A stretch of 64,000 bases of DNA from Tridacna crocea. Taxonomy: Eukaryota > Mollusca > Bivalvia > Cardiida > Cardiidae. How positions within the stretch are numbered: position 1 is the first letter of the stretch; the number at the start of each line of letters is the position of its first letter. A program made the translations under genes and the position numbers. Of this stretch, positions 1 through 11,800 are shown one piece after another. Where the stretch lies: NCBI GenBank assembly GCA_943736015.1, contig OX031070.1, forward strand, positions 43,734,173 through 43,798,172, written 5' to 3'. The notes under the pieces are model-generated. The model searched no databases. It had not been told where the DNA came from and saw only the letters and a program-made list of their open reading frames with translations.

Positions 1-310
1 TGAAATTATTAGGCCAAATTATCAGAGCAGGCGTCACAATACATTTGTTTCAAAATCATACCATATAAAAAGTATGAAAATATATTGTGGAGATGACAGT
101 CAGTTATCGTGTGGTCAGGCCATATGTCAGTCGCTGGCATACAAACAAAAGTTAAAATCAGGCAAAAAGTGAATAAAATACAAAATAACCTAGTTTTGAA
201 ATCAATTTCTCTGCCAGTACCTAACACTTGGAGTGACCGCACACTGACACGTTGTCGTCTTCAAAAAAAATTCCATACATTTAGATGGAATAATATGAAT
301 TCAAATGCAA
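1..310. mobile_element. TIR element with copy at 26450-26985
   Basis: Imperfect inverted ends (CATACCATATAAAAAGTATG... near 55 and TTCCATACATTTAGATGGAA near 272). The sequence CTAGTTTTGAAATCAATTTC at 191 recurs at 26857, where the copy is split by a P element. Possibly cut by the window edge. Confidence 0.4.
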
Positions 311-919
311 TTTTAGACTTGTTTTGTTTACGTTTGGACTTTATATTGTCACTTGAAGAAATTTGGAGCGAAAAACAGGCTATATTTATATTTTCAAAGA
401 AGTGTGTTTACAGCCATTTTCCACATTGCTACTTTTTTAGCGGCAGAGTTTTAGTTTACACACATCGTAGTAATATTTGTCTTGTATGGGATAGTGACGC
501 ATCATTGCAGCCAGGTCTAATTCCTTATCTCCCGCTAGATGGCATTCTACAAATCGTGGCCTTGATGCAGAAAGGAGTCAAGTGACATTTTTAACATTTT
601 GAGAAAAACGAAGTTAAAGGTTTGACTCTTTAGTATAAATCAGACAGCTTCTCTAGCTCAAAACTTTTTGTTGCTGAAGATAAACATATTAATGAGGATT
701 ATCCATACATAAGTATTTTGAAAATAAGTTGTTGCATTTTTTGTATTTTGATGATTTTTGCACATGACACCTTTCTGCAGGGACGCTTTTGCTCTGTTTT
801 GTTTTGCACAAAGGTGTCAAGTGCATTGTATCTGTTCAGAAATGAGTATGAAATGAGTCAAAAAATGAATGAAAACTGCAATTCAGTTGTGTACATCTCT
901 TTTCAAACAGATGCTCATG
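311..919. other. No gene seen; short repeat of GGAGTCAAGTGACATTTTT
   Basis: Open frames here lack recognisable domains. GCAGAAAGGAGTCAAGTGAC near 568 is inverted relative to GTCACTTGACTCCTTTCTGC near 5394, so the two stretches share a repeat. Confidence 0.4.
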
Positions 920-1143
920 TTAACCCATTACCACACAATCCATACTTTTGACGACCCTTAGAAAAAAGAATTTAGAAAACATTGTGGGAAAAGGAGAAAA
1001 TGCTGGTAACCAGCATTTTCTCCTTTTCCCTTAATATTTTCTACTCTTCGCAAAACAAATTTCAAATTTTCAGTCACTTTTGTCTTCAGCAAATGCTTTC
1101 GATTTGGACCAGTCTAAAGTTTTGTTGTTTGGTAATGAGTTAA
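920..1143 (+). mobile_element. P element, full
   Basis: TTAA at both ends, short arm left. Palindrome centred near 1006; its right half ends CCCTTAATATTTT instead of CCCACAATGTTTT. Confidence 0.88.
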
Positions 1144-1260
1144 GCAACATGAAGTTCCAAATTAATCTATATAATCAATCAAAGCCTGAATTTTCATAAA
1201 AAATCTCTGTTATTGCTGCCTTTTAATATTTTGTTGGATAGGATAATCTTTTGTTTTCTT

Positions 1261-2837
1261 TTTAGCTCACCTGAGCACAACGTGCTCAAGGGGAGCTTTT
1301 AGGGTCACTGGCTGTCCGTCGTCCGTCGTGCGTCGTCCGTCGTGCGTCGTGCGTCGTCAACAATTCTTTAAACATCAACTCCTCCTAAACCGCTGGGCCA
1401 ATTTGGACCAAACTTGGCAGGAATGTTCCTTGGGAGGTCCTCTTTAAAAACTGTTCACAGAATTTGATTCCGTCAAAAACTCTGGTTGCCATGGCAACGA
1501 AATGGAATTTTTTATAAAATTCTTTAAAAATCTTCTCCTCTGAAACCCCTGGTCGGATTTTGAAATAATTTCACAGATATGTTCCTTGGGTGACCCTTTT
1601 CAAAAATTGTTCGTGAAATTTTGATCCGTCAAAAATTGTGGCTCTGGTGAATGGGGGCTACTTGCACTATACAGAAATGAAGGAATTCTTAAAAAATCTT
1701 CTCCTCTGAAACCGCTGGTTGGATTTTGAAATAATTTCACAGATATGTTCCTTGGGTGACCCTTTTCAAAAATTGTTCGTGAAATTTTGATCCGTCAAAA
1801 AATGTGGCTCTGGTGAACGGGGGCTACTTGCACTATACAGAAATGAAGGAATTCTTAAAAAATCTTCTTCTCCGAAACTGCTGGTCAGATTTTGAAATAA
1901 TTTCACAGAGATGTTCCTTGGGTGACCCTTTTCAAAAATTCTTCGCGAAATTTTGATCCGTCAAGAAACATGGCTCTGGTGAATGGGGGCTTCTTGCACT
2001 ATTGGGAAATGAGGAAATTCTTAAAAATTTTTCTTCTCTGAAACCACTGGTCAGATTTTGAAATAATTTCTCTGGGATATTCCTTGGGTGACCCTTTTCA
2101 AAAAGTGTTCACAAAATTTCAATCCGTCAAGAAACATGGCTCTGGTGAATGGGGGCTACTTGCACTCTAGGGAAATGAAGAAATTTTTAAAAATTCTTCT
2201 TCTCTGAAATGGCTGGACAGATTTTAAAATGATTTCACAGTGATGATCCTTGGGTGACCCTTTTCAAAAACTGTTCACAAAATTTTGATCCATGAAGAAA
2301 CATGGCTCTGGTGAATGGGGGCTACTTGCACTATATGGAAATGAAGAAATTCTTGAAAATTCTTTTTCTCTGAAACCCCTAGTCAGATTTTAAAATAATT
2401 TGACAGAGATGTTCCTTGGGTGATCCTTGCTCTTGTGAATGGGAGCTACTTGCACTATATGGACATGATGATATTCTTGAAAATTCTCTTTCTCTGAAAC
2501 CCTGGTCAGATTTTAAAAGAAATTTTCCGAAATGTTCCTTGGGTGACCCTTTTCAAAACTTGTTCGTAAATTTTGATCCATCAAGAAACATGGCTCTCGT
2601 GGATGGGGGATACTTGCTCTTATACAGAAATGAAGAATTCTTAAAAATTCTTCTTTTTGAAACTGATGGTCAGATTTGGAAATGAATTTTACATGTGACC
2701 TTTTGAAAATTGCTTAGCAAAATTATAAATTTGGTTCCAATGTTTCAATACCTCAAAAAAAAAAAAAAAAAAAAAATAGGGTATGGTCATCTCAAAACTC
2801 AGGTGAGCGATCCAGGGCCATCTTGGCCCTCTTGTTT
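1261..2837 (+). mobile_element. Long bivalve repeat element with tandem 166-bp units
   Basis: Starts AGCTCACCTGAGCACAACG and ends CTCAGGTGAGCGATCC followed by CCATCTTGGCCCTCTTG, so the ends are inverted (CTCACCTGAG/CTCAGGTGAG). After a GTCCGTCGTC block come about seven units marked by GTTCCTTGGGTGACCC at 1581, 1747, 1913, 2079, 2245 and 2411 (exactly 166 bp apart) and 2534 (a 123-bp step, part-deleted unit). A poly-A run lies near 2757. The frame at 2416-2685 is read from these units and is not a gene. Confidence 0.75.
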
Positions 2838-3065
2838 AACTCTTTACCAAACAACCCCTTATTTTAACAACCCTGAGGAAGAGGCCTGATGAAAACATTG
2901 TGGGAAAGGGAGAAGATACTGGTAGCCTGCATTTACTGCTTTTCCCACCATGTTTTCTAACCCTCCAATGTCAAGTTTCAATATTCTTGTCCCATTTATT
3001 TTGTTGTTTGCAAATGCTTTCAATCTAGACAAGCTTAAAATTTTGTTGTATGGTAAAGAATTATA
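2836..3065 (+). mobile_element. P element, full, diverged
   Basis: Starts at TTAA directly at the 3' end of the long element above. Palindrome halves have drifted (GGGAGAAGATACTGG / GCATTTACTGC). Right end GGTAAAGAATTATAA. Confidence 0.8.
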
Positions 3066-4320
3066 ATTATTTCAGACATAATTTTATTCATAACGCAACA
3101 GCCAGTGCACCTGCTCATGTTTTACTGCAGTTTCTGCACCATAGTCTTTCCAGGCCACTTGCTGCTATCGCATGTAAATCAATATTGCCAAAAAATGTGC
3201 AACGGTGAAGGAAAAATGAATCATGAGGCAGTAACTATCACAGATCTTTGAAAAGACATCAGCCATGCTTAGTATCTGCATTGTAACCCCTTTATTACCA
3301 GCCCTGTATGCATGATGACTGGCAACAGATTACTTGTTGCAATGATCAAACTGCTGTCGTACTTATTGTCTGTAATGGTTAACTCAATTTTCCTCTACAG
3401 AAAAATATGGGCATTTAAAATAGGGAAATTAAACTTGGCTTGTCTGATGTGCAAATCAAAATCGTGTAATGTATTTTTAAAAGAAATGAATCATTATGAT
3501 AAAATGATTTTGCCCTGTGAGACTCTTATATCTATTTTACAGAGAGTTCATTTCGATTCCAGTGGTTGCACCTGGAGTGCTTATCTTCAAAACTTAAAAT
3601 CATCAACTTACTAAAAAGAATTGCACTGTTCTCTTTTTCTACCAGTCATATAGGGAATTGACTTTTGAAATTAAATTATTCAGCAAACATTCATTTCAAA
3701 TGTATTAAAACATTGAAATTGGTAAGATTTTTGTCTCTCACCTAGATTTAAAAATAATTAAAAATTTGAATGGCAAAGTATGCTACTGAAATAACACAAC
3801 AATATTTTTGCTTGCTAACATAGTTTTATGATCACAAGATTACATTTAATACACACTTTGGTGTAGGACGAAATCCCCATCAGACAAAATACCCTAGCAC
3901 AACTGCCCCATGGGACAAAAGACCCAGAAAGAAATACATTATGAGCGATTAATATAACCTTCAATTTGTAAGTCTATATTGGTTTTAGTGATTAATTTAC
4001 TATATTCAAGCCACAGAGAAACTACAATTAGTGTTGTTATATATAATTTCTGCTACTTTCCTTATATTTATAGAACCCAAAATATGAATGATAATTATTA
4101 GAAATGATATAACAAATTAGATGAATAGTAACTTCTGATCTTTATGTTTAAAAAGAACACAGAAAGTCATTCAGTAACAGGTTGAGCATTATTTTATTGT
4201 TGATTATTTTCTACATTACGATGACGCCTCCGATATGAGATTGGGTTTTTGGGAAGGTTTAGTCTGCATATACATGTGTTATTTGTTGAATTATTTGTTT
4301 TTGAGATTCAAGAACTTGTA
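3066..4320. other. AT-rich stretch, no supported gene
   Basis: Open frames (for example 3312-3614) are short, of biased AT-rich composition, and match nothing I know. No TIR, tRNA-like or palindromic element was seen. Confidence 0.5.
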
Positions 4321-4321
4321 G

Positions 4322-4620
4322 TTGTGTCCCATTAGCTCAGTCAGTAGCAAACAAGACTTTGGAACTGGATGTAGCTGGTTCGACCCCTGGTTTGTCCAAT
4401 TTCCTTCAAAGGATTGATGATAATCATTGCAAAAGGATTCATTCTTCTCTTGCCGCTGACTCTTACTTCAACAACGGCTATATGGAATAGCATCAGTGGC
4501 TTCAAAACAATATTATGCCAGTACTGGTAAAAGAAACTCCAGGAAAGCATGGATACATGCACTGGCCTTCATGATATAACTGAAATAATGGTGAAAATGG
4601 CATGAAACACCATATCAATC
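4322..4620 (+). mobile_element. tRNA-derived SINE (family SINE3)
   Basis: The head carries pol III boxes: TTAGCTCAGTCAGTAGCAAA (A box) and GCTGGTTCGACCCCTGG (B box). The body and tail (GCCAGTACTGGTAAA; GATATAACTGAAATAATGGTG; tail ...AATCGATCAA) recur at 35765, 45880 and 60425. Confidence 0.75.
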
Positions 4621-5430
4621 GATCAAGCCTGTTCAGTCTTTGCTGCATTACATTTACAATGATTCTCTTTACTTTGTACATAACTGACAAGAAAGTTGTA
4701 AAGTCTATGTGGCAATTGTCATCATTGTCATTGACGACATTCTTTCATCAGTGTAGTTTGTTCTACTTCGTACTCCCTGATTGTTTAGATTCTAACAGGG
4801 TGTAACTTTTAACAAGAGCTTTTAGTTCATTTTGCCTTCTAGTTGTACCTTTATTTTTGAGGTACTTTTTCCTCGGTGCCTTGTCAAGTCTGTCTTTACG
4901 ACACTTAATCAGTCACACTTAATTTACAGACTGGAAATACAAGGCTAGGCTATAATTAGTATTACCATATGAATTAATAATATAAAGAAATTATAAAAAA
5001 GAAAGTAACATAACTTGAGAGTGGTGATGTATACAAAGTCTAAATAATGATAACAAATGTACGGATTAGAAGTTCTTTTCATATTACTGATCATATCTCA
5101 CATATCTGGTATTGTAGTGCTTCACTTGTACCCTTAATGAATCATAAAACATTGGTAATTACAGGTATATGTTTGTGCAGAATGGAGTCATCTGCCACTT
5201 GACCCCCTTCTGCATAACTGGTAAAGCACTTGACTCCTTACTGCATGCCAGAATCGGATAAAAATCACTTGTACCCTTTAGTCATTGGTCAATAATTTTC
5301 TTATGTATCTACCTAGGGAGCTGCTGTTTTGCAGGTTTGTAGTAGCCATGAAAACAAACAAGAAAATGCATTTAACTCAATTTTGGTAAAAATGTCACTT
5401 GACTCCTTTCTGCATCAAGCCCACGAAATA
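4621..5430. other. No gene; CACTTGACTCCTTTCTGCAT repeat
   Basis: ACTTGACYCCTTNCTGCAT occurs three times (about 5197, 5229, 5399) in this AT-rich stretch and inverted near 568. Nothing coding is supported. Confidence 0.4.
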
Positions 5431-5752
5431 CACATCTATCTAATATAGGCATCCTGGGTACAGAGCCGAACCACTTTCCTACGCGACAACTGTTACTTTG
5501 AATTTAAAACTAAAATAAAGGTTTACTCAATAAAACACTACCTCTTGCAATTCACTAGCTATCATCAGCAGTTTAGAGAAATCTTTAAAGTAGGTCTCAT
5601 TTCTCCTCAAACGTATTGATAAAAGCTATTTTCAACATTGCTACTTTATAGAGCGTAATATTACAGTCTGCCCGCTTTCGGGGCTAGTGATACGTCATAT
5701 AAGACAGGTCGAATCTTCGAAGAATATGACATGCGCAGACAACGGATTTTGG
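5430..5752 (+). repeat. W repeat, copy 1
   Basis: Begins ...GGCATCCTGGGTACAGA and ends GACAGGTCGAATCTTCGAAG and ATGACATGCGCAGAC. Tandem with the next copy; others at 29431, 43828 and 48955. Confidence 0.7.
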
Positions 5753-6110
5753 CATCCTGGGTACAGAACCGGGCTACTTTTTTACCCGACAACTGTTACT
5801 TGAAATTTCAAACTAAAATAAACGTTTAATCAATGAAAGGCTACCTGGTGCGATTCAGTCAGCTTTGAACAGCAGTTTATAGAAATTCGGAGCTAAAATA
5901 GACCCGATTTCTCCGCATACGTATTGATAAAAGCCATTCTTCTTAGCTAATTTACAGCGCGCGCATTACTACAATTCCTCCCCCATCCCCCGATATGGGG
6001 GTGGGGGGGGAGTGATGCGTAAAATAAGACAGGTCGAATCTTCGAAGAATATGACATGCTCAAACAACGGATCTAATATTCGGAGAATTTGACATGCGCA
6101 GACACCAATC
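5752..6110 (+). repeat. W repeat, copy 2 (tandem)
   Basis: Same order of motifs (GGCATCCTGGGTACAGAACC ... GGTCGAATCTTCGAAG). Includes a G-rich run, GGGGGTGGGGGGGG, near 5998. Confidence 0.7.
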
Positions 6111-6311
6111 TATTGCAGTAAGGATGCAGAAATTCGATATCGAGTCGAAACAGTTGCAAAGCGACTGGAAAAAATTAATCGGTTCAGATCACCTGTGGAA
6201 CTAAAGTTGTGCTAATGCCTGTCGACGTTTGCATCAAAGCAAAGTCGATTATAAATCAATCTCGTAATCGGCTTATTATACAGATGAATAAAAATATGCC
6301 AATGTTTTGTA

Positions 6312-6738
6312 AAAAGGGGGCTTAATGCATCTGCAAAAAGTATCGACTCCGGTCAGCCTGCGCAGTCCGCGCAGTCTGACCTGAGCCGAAACTTTTTGTT
6401 TAGCTGATGTGCAATTTAATGCGTTTCAAAAGACCAGTCTACCAAACATATCCGGGTCACGGGTGGTTTGTTAGATACAGGCACGTAGGAAGTATTTCAA
6501 GATGGGGGGGGGGGCAAACTTCGAAATACTGAGATTTTTTGCATGGTTGTTGCATTGCACTAAAAGCTCATATTTTAGTTACCATGATTTTCAAAATTAT
6601 TGAGGGGGCTGAGCCCCCCGCCGTTCCTACGGACTTGAAATAGAATGAATTGCGTGGATCTGTAAGATTGTGATGCCTTGCTTAGTGTAATATGTCAAGA
6701 AGAGGCATTAAGCCCTGTTTTACCAGAGCGTGGCACAA
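6312..6738. mobile_element. TIR element with GTCAGCCTGCGCAG hairpin (family R3)
   Basis: Ends GGGGGCTTAATGCATCTG and GGCATTAAGCCCTGTTTTAC. Near its left end is the hairpin GGTCAGCCTGCGCAGTCCGC / GCAGTCTGACCTGAGCC. Related to 16420-16620 and 51934-52174. Confidence 0.5.
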
Positions 6739-6782
6739 ACGTTTATTATACTTATACGTCCTTGGATAAATTCGCTTGTTTT

Positions 6783-7134
6783 TTAAGGTAGTGGACCCGT
6801 AATAGAAAATATACCCTACAAAATTTGCTAAGATTAAAAATGAGTATTATTGTACTACTTTCACCGTGCCACTTCTTCCTTTTTGTCCTTCCTAGAATTA
6901 TCATTTATAAATCTAAAACCACTATCTTCTCATTACAGAGGGATATGATAATTACCTCCCTTTTCTGGAAACTAACAAAATTATCAACAAATGATTTAAA
7001 GATAGACATCAAAGGAATTTCTGGTTAATTAGAAATGTGCAAAAATTTATAGCTGTATAAATCTGTCCTTATCAACTGTCCAGAAATTTTATACCTTGCT
7101 GCACTCTAAAAGTATTATGGGTCCCCTACCTTAA
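6783..7134 (+). mobile_element. Q2 element, full
   Basis: TTAA + GGTAGTGGACCCGTAAT at left and ATTATGGGTCCCCTACC + TTAA at right, that is, TTAA-flanked TIRs. The frame at 6825-7028 belongs to it. Confidence 0.8.
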
Positions 7135-7137
7135 CCG

Positions 7138-7386
7138 TTCAACACTTTATCAAATAATATCGAGTTTCCATGACGTCAAAGAAGAAAACTTTTTGAAAAC
7201 CTTGTGGACAAAAAAAAAAAAAAAAAAAGAGAAAATGCCGGTAATCAGCATTTTTCTCCTTTTTCTCACAATGTTGTCTACCCTTCCATGAACAAAATTA
7301 ATGTTTGGACTTACATTTATTTTGTCGTCAGGAAATGCTTTGAATTTGGATAAGTCTAAAATGCGTCGTTTGGTACTAGTATTTAA
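7138..7386 (+). mobile_element. P element abutting Q2
   Basis: Ends at TTAA 7383. The left palindrome half contains a poly-A expansion (19 A from 7210). Left end blurred by the Q2 junction. Confidence 0.7.
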
Positions 7387-7409
7387 TAACTTAACTAGAA
7401 ATTTATAGT

Positions 7410-7465
7410 TCAAGCATTTGCGGACAAAAAATTTCGCTATACTTCAAAAACCTCGTAACTACAGG
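7410..7465. repeat. Half of a T hairpin
   Basis: TACTTCAAAAACCTCGTAAC and TACAGG without the mirror half; truncated at the dyad just before a P element. Confidence 0.4.
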
Positions 7466-7696
7466 TTAAGACATATTACCACCCAATCCCTTCTTTTGAC
7501 GCCCCTGAGAAAGAAGCCTTTAGAAAACATTATGGGAAAAGCAGAAAATGCTGGTAACCAGCATTTTCTGCTTTTCCCACAATGTTTTCTACCCTTCAAA
7601 AAACAAATTTCAAATTTTCAGTCATATTTATTTTGTCGTCTGCAAATGCTTTCGATTTGGATAAGCCTAAAATATTGTCGTTTGGTAATGAGTTAA
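7466..7696 (+). mobile_element. P element with symmetric GCAG/CTGC change
   Basis: TTAA ends. The palindrome reads AAAAGCAGAAAATGC on the left and GCATTTTCTGCTTTT on the right: both halves carry the same G-to-C change from the consensus AAAAGGAG. Confidence 0.88.
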
Positions 7697-7814
7697 GTAT
7701 TAAAAGAAAGAAGATGGGAGAAGCCTCAAAAGGATCTAGCTAATGTTGGAGGAAAAGGAGAAAAATGCAGGGCTGGTGCGTTTGCGTGTTACAGGCAACT
7801 GATTTTGATTAGTT

Positions 7815-8282
7815 GACAATTTGTAAAAAGGGTGATAAGAGAGATAAGAGAGAGAGAAGAGAGAGAGGCTGAAGGAGAGAGAGACAGAGAGAGACAGAGA
7901 GAGAGAGAGAGTGGAGAAGATAATGGAGAAAGAGGAACGTGATTGGAATGAGAAAGAGAGAGGAGAGAACAGTTGATAGAGAGTGAAAAGATGGAGAAGG
8001 GGGCGGGGCGAAGAAAGAAGGAAGAAAAAAGGTAGAGAAGAAGGGAATACAAAAGGGAAAAAAAGAGGATGAATGGAGAATCAAGAGCGGGGATAAAGAA
8101 AAAAAAAGAGAGGATGAAAGGAGGAAAAAGAGAGGAGAGCTGAAGAAAAAAAAAGAGGAAAAGAGATAAAAATGACGAGAAGGTAAAAAAGTAAGGCGAA
8201 GGAAAAAAAAAAGGAGTGAAGGAGAGAAAAGACAGGTGAGAAAGGGAAAAGAGAGAGAGGAGAGAGACAGAGAGAGAGAGAT
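7815..8282. repeat. Purine-rich (GA)n tract, about 470 bp
   Basis: Nearly uninterrupted A/G on the + strand, mostly GAGA and GAAAAA. It creates a long spurious minus-strand frame rich in Ser/Leu/Phe. Confidence 0.9.
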
Positions 8283-8492
8283 TTATGTACCCAAAAAATG
8301 AATTACCACTACAAATAATAAACAAAAGACTACAGACGTCAGTATTAATAATTAATAACTGTTCGGTATTGAATCGTTCTGAAATACGTAAAGGCGCTGT
8401 CAATGGTTCAAAAGGACTCCGTTGCTTTGCCAGTAGCACTAGTGATCAAATTTCTACAGTACAGCTTTAATTATTTCCTAAACTAATCTTTT

Positions 8493-8733
8493 TTAACTCT
8501 TGACCAAACTATCCAAACTTTTATTCACAGACTTGGAAAAGAAGGCTTTTAAAAACATTGTGGGAAAAAGGAGAAAATGCTGGTAACTAGCATTTTCTCC
8601 CTTTTTTTCCCCACAATGTTTTCAATTCTTTATGATTTATTGATTTATTATTCTTTATTGTATGAATTATTTTTAATAAATTCTGCAAACGCTTACAATT
8701 TAGACCAACTTTTGTCGTGTGATAAAGAGTGAA
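8493..8733 (+). mobile_element. P element, right end decayed
   Basis: Left TTAACTCTTGACC; palindrome with AAAAAGG / CCCTTTTTTTCCCC expansions; right end GATAAAGAGTGAAACC has lost TTAA. Confidence 0.75.
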
Positions 8734-8924
8734 ACCATAGACTTCTAAGCTAGACTCAGAGAATTTTCGCTGACATGTGTAGATCAGGATCAACCTGGCA
8801 TAGATCTCTGATCCATACTTTCCGATACGGTGAGATATTTAACGGGAAAAATAGAGATGAAACCGCAACATTTTGTGCCTTGCTAATGGCGGCTAATTTC
8901 CATGTATTAGTAATTAATTTGCTG

Positions 8925-9234
8925 TTCAACCTTTTACCAAACAGTCCCGACTTTTAATGACCACAAGGAAGAAGAATTTTGAAAACATCGTGGGAAAAAA
9001 AGAACTGATGGTAACGAGTATTTCGTCGATTTACTTCCAAAACCACGTAACTACAGCTTGTTACAAGCTATAGTTACGAAGGTTTGGAAGTAAACCGACG
9101 ATTTTCTTCTTTTCCCACAGTTTTCTATCCCTTGAAAGAGTTTTTTTTTTGTTGTTTTGAACAGCATTTGAAATGTCGTCTGCAAACACTCTCAATTTGG
9201 GCAAATATAAGGTTTTTCGTGTGGCAGAGCACGT
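8925..9234 (+). mobile_element. P element split by a T hairpin
   Basis: Short arm at 8925-8985 and the start of the palindrome, then a T hairpin near the dyad axis, then CTTCTTTTCCCACAG and the long arm to about 9234. Confidence 0.7.
9015..9107. mobile_element. T hairpin nested in P
   Basis: TCGTCGATTTACTTCC...GTTACAAGC...GGAAGTAAACCGACGA; almost fully self-complementary. Confidence 0.75.
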
Positions 9235-9344
9235 ACTTTTTAAAAGACAACAAAGTAATGCGGCTAAAAGTTTGGAAACATAGAAAGCTAGCAAACATTT
9301 TCCTCTTACATAAAAAACAGAAAGGAAATGCTATTCAATAAGGT

Positions 9345-9932
9345 GTTCTGATCGTAATCTCACTTTTTACTGAGATAAAACTTGAAGAACGTTAAACACA
9401 CCGAGTTCAAGAATTCATTGATTTCTGGAACAGAACATTTTCTATAAAGCATTTATTTATTCTCGTAATTTATCCTACATGGTGGATTATAAGGTTGGAT
9501 AATTTATACATAGATAATTCATAAGGTTGGATAATTTATACATAGATAATTAATGGTTTGATAATCCATAATATCTGACTAGTCCCCTTTAAGGACACTT
9601 TAACAGCAACATAAATGCGGTCAGCCAAAGAAAATTGCGTCAGCACTAGTTTGAAAATACAAGGAATTACATGCATAATTATGTGCTTTTACCACCATGA
9701 TATGAAATCAGCTGTGAAAACTCCATTACAATCGAACAAACAGACAAACAAACAAACATTCATACAAACAAATAAGCAAACAAACAAACAATCTTTATCA
9801 TGGCTGGACACTGCTGCACAAAACACCTCTTCGGGACTTTCAGAACTTTGATTTTAAGTGATTCATTTAAACCTCATACTACTGAACTTTAATCAAACTA
9901 TGAGACCCCCAATCACGACTTTAAATTCACCT
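9345..9932. other. No gene; short tandem repeats
   Basis: Two copies of GGTTGGATAATTTATACATA (9494, 9527) and a CAAACAAA microsatellite (9738-9800). Nothing else stands out. Confidence 0.5.
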
Positions 9933-9990
9933 GTGAAAAGTGCAGATCAAGATCTGATTTCACAGAACGTGCAGTTAGATCCTCGATGTC
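9933..9990. repeat. S hairpin, decayed
   Basis: AGTGCAGATCAAGATCTGAT and CAGAACGTGCAGTTAGATCC; weak self-complementarity, same pattern as the copy at 26228. Confidence 0.5.
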
Positions 9991-10074
9991 CGAAACTTTA
10001 AAAGAATTCTTTAGCAAAAACTCCCGTTTGTCCAAACGACCGAAAAAGTTCATAGGCCTACCGTCTGTTTTGCT

Positions 10075-10250
10075 CCTTGACTAGGTCCTAATTGAAACAA
10101 TTTGCAGACAACAGTTTCAATGTTGCACAAATTATTTTTTTTTTTTGTGAAAGGGAAGAGAAAAAATGTGGAAAAAGAAGAAAATGCTGGTTACCAGCAT
10201 TTTCTTCTTTTCCCACATTTTTTTTAAAAGCTCGGTATTCTGAGGTAAGA
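10075..10250 (-). mobile_element. P element, truncated, symmetric GAAG/CTTC
   Basis: Palindrome AAAAAGAAGAAAATGC / GCATTTTCTTCTTTT: both halves carry A/T where consensus has G/C. Both arms are shortened. Confidence 0.7.
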
Positions 10251-10380
10251 AGTTGAAGGTTAATAACATTGGTGTTGAATCGAGACATCGTCAGGTCGCT
10301 AAGTATACCATGTGTTTTTCTATGGGCTTTCAAATAAACAGAGTGCAAATGTCAGGCGAAATTATTTTCATTTGAGAGAC

Positions 10381-10411
10381 ATTGATTGATTGATTGATTG
10401 ATTAATTGATT
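10381..10411. repeat. GATT microsatellite
   Basis: ATTGATTGATTGATTGATTA; short tandem repeat. Confidence 0.8.
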
Positions 10412-10577
10412 AGAATTGCATGATGTTTAAAGTCGTTTTCAACATTATTTCTGTTCTATTGCGGTGGTTTTGTAATGCTAAAACTTTGACATTTGTTACA
10501 TTTTTGATAATATTTAATTCAAACTTGGACAAATTCTCAACTATCAAAATTAGAAACTCATATACGACAGCATCTTC

Positions 10578-10721
10578 GCAAGCCAAGAATGATAATTTTA
10601 GGAAGGACAAAAATGCAAAAGTGGCTCGGTTAAATACTCATTTTTAATCTTAGCAATTTTTGTAGGACAATATTTATTATAGTGGAAATAGCCGTTTTCT
10701 ATCACGGGTCCACTACGTTAA
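10578..10721 (-). mobile_element. Q2 element, 5'-truncated
   Basis: Right part only, ending ATCACGGGTCCACTACG + TTAA. Confidence 0.65.
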
Positions 10722-10917
10722 AATGATTTTCCCTGAGAGAAGGCAATCCAAAATCACAAATCGATTATTGATTGCCGGAGAACTCAGGTGTCATGATCGG
10801 ACAAACGACCCACTTTCTGAATAAACAACAAGAAAAAAAGAAAGGAAACCTCAAGCCAGAGCAATTACTGAATTAAACCTTCATTACGACCCTTCACAAG
10901 GCGTCAGAATCTTACCC

Positions 10918-11150
10918 TTAACTTTGTTACCAAACCACAAAATTTTAGACAGGTCCATAGTGAAAGCATTTGCAGACCACAAAACAAATATAACTCAGAA
11001 ATTGAAATTTGTTTCCAGCAGAGTAGAAAACATTGTAGGAAAAGGAGAAAATACTGCTTACCAGCATTTTCTCCTTTTCCCACAATGTTTTCCAAAGGCT
11101 TCTATCTCAGGGTCGTAAAACTGACCAGGAGTTGTATGGTAAACGGTTAA
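10918..11150 (-). mobile_element. P element, full
   Basis: TTAA ends, long arm left. Palindrome tip ATACTGCTTACCAGC. Only 8 bp separate it from the oppositely oriented next copy. Confidence 0.88.
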
Positions 11151-11158
11151 TCTCCTAT

Positions 11159-11387
11159 TTAACCCTTTCCCAAACAATCCCTGGTTTTTACGGGTCTGGA
11201 ATAGTAGCCTTTTGAAAACATTGTGGGAAAAGGAGAAAATGCTGGTAACCAGCATTTTCTCCTTTTCCCACAATGTTTTCTACCCTATCAGAGACAGAAA
11301 TAATCATTTCAGCAAGAGTTCAATTGTCGTCTACAAATGCTTTCAATTTGGTCTAGTCCAAAGGTTTGTCGTTTGGGAAAGGGTTAA
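11159..11387 (+). mobile_element. P element, full
   Basis: TTAA + CCCTTTCCCAAAC at left, GTTTGGGAAAGGG + TTAA at right: perfect 13-bp ends. Perfect palindrome. Confidence 0.92.
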
Positions 11388-11487
11388 GTGAAATGCAACC
11401 TCCATATCGATAGGTAAAAATCCGATTTTTTCCTATTTCAAAGTTATCTTTTGGGAAAAAAAACCAAACATATATCTTTATCGAAAA

Positions 11488-11562
11488 GTGTAGATCCACG
11501 ATCAGGCTGCATGTTCCGTGCAATCTGATCTTGATCTACACCGTCCGCAAAAGGTCACCGAG
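11488..11562. repeat. S hairpin
   Basis: AGTGTAGATCCACGATCAGG ... CTGATCTTGATCTACACCG; self-complementary. Confidence 0.6.
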
Positions 11563-11582
11563 TCGTCCTAATCAGCATAATG

Positions 11583-11800
11583 TTTAAGAGTTGACCTAAA
11601 TATTGAAAGCATTTGCAGACATTAATGTCAAATTCGAATAGAACGGTTGATATTGTTGAAACGATTTAAGAAAAATGTCGTGGAAAAAGGAAAAAGGAGG
11701 CTTGTTTCCACAATTTTCTTCTTTTCTCACAGTAATTTTTTGAACGACTTCTGTATCAAGATAATAGAAATAAGGGAGATTGCGTGGTAAAGGGTCAAAA
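11583..11800 (-). mobile_element. P element, decayed
   Basis: Long-arm motif GAAAGCATTTGCAGAC left and TGCGTGGTAAAGGGTC right; palindrome damaged. Confidence 0.55.

Noticed and set aside
109..585. 158-codon plus-strand frame
   Set aside because: Its first part is a dispersed TIR element also found at 26450-26985; no conserved protein feature.
2416..2685. 89-codon plus-strand frame
   Set aside because: Lies in the 166-bp tandem units of the long repeat.
4322..4400. tRNA gene
   Set aside because: A and B boxes are present, but no acceptor stem closes and the unit has a conserved SINE body and tail repeated elsewhere.
7789..8439. 216-codon minus-strand frame rich in Ser, Leu and Phe
   Set aside because: Produced by the purine-rich tract; no start context, domain or splice site.
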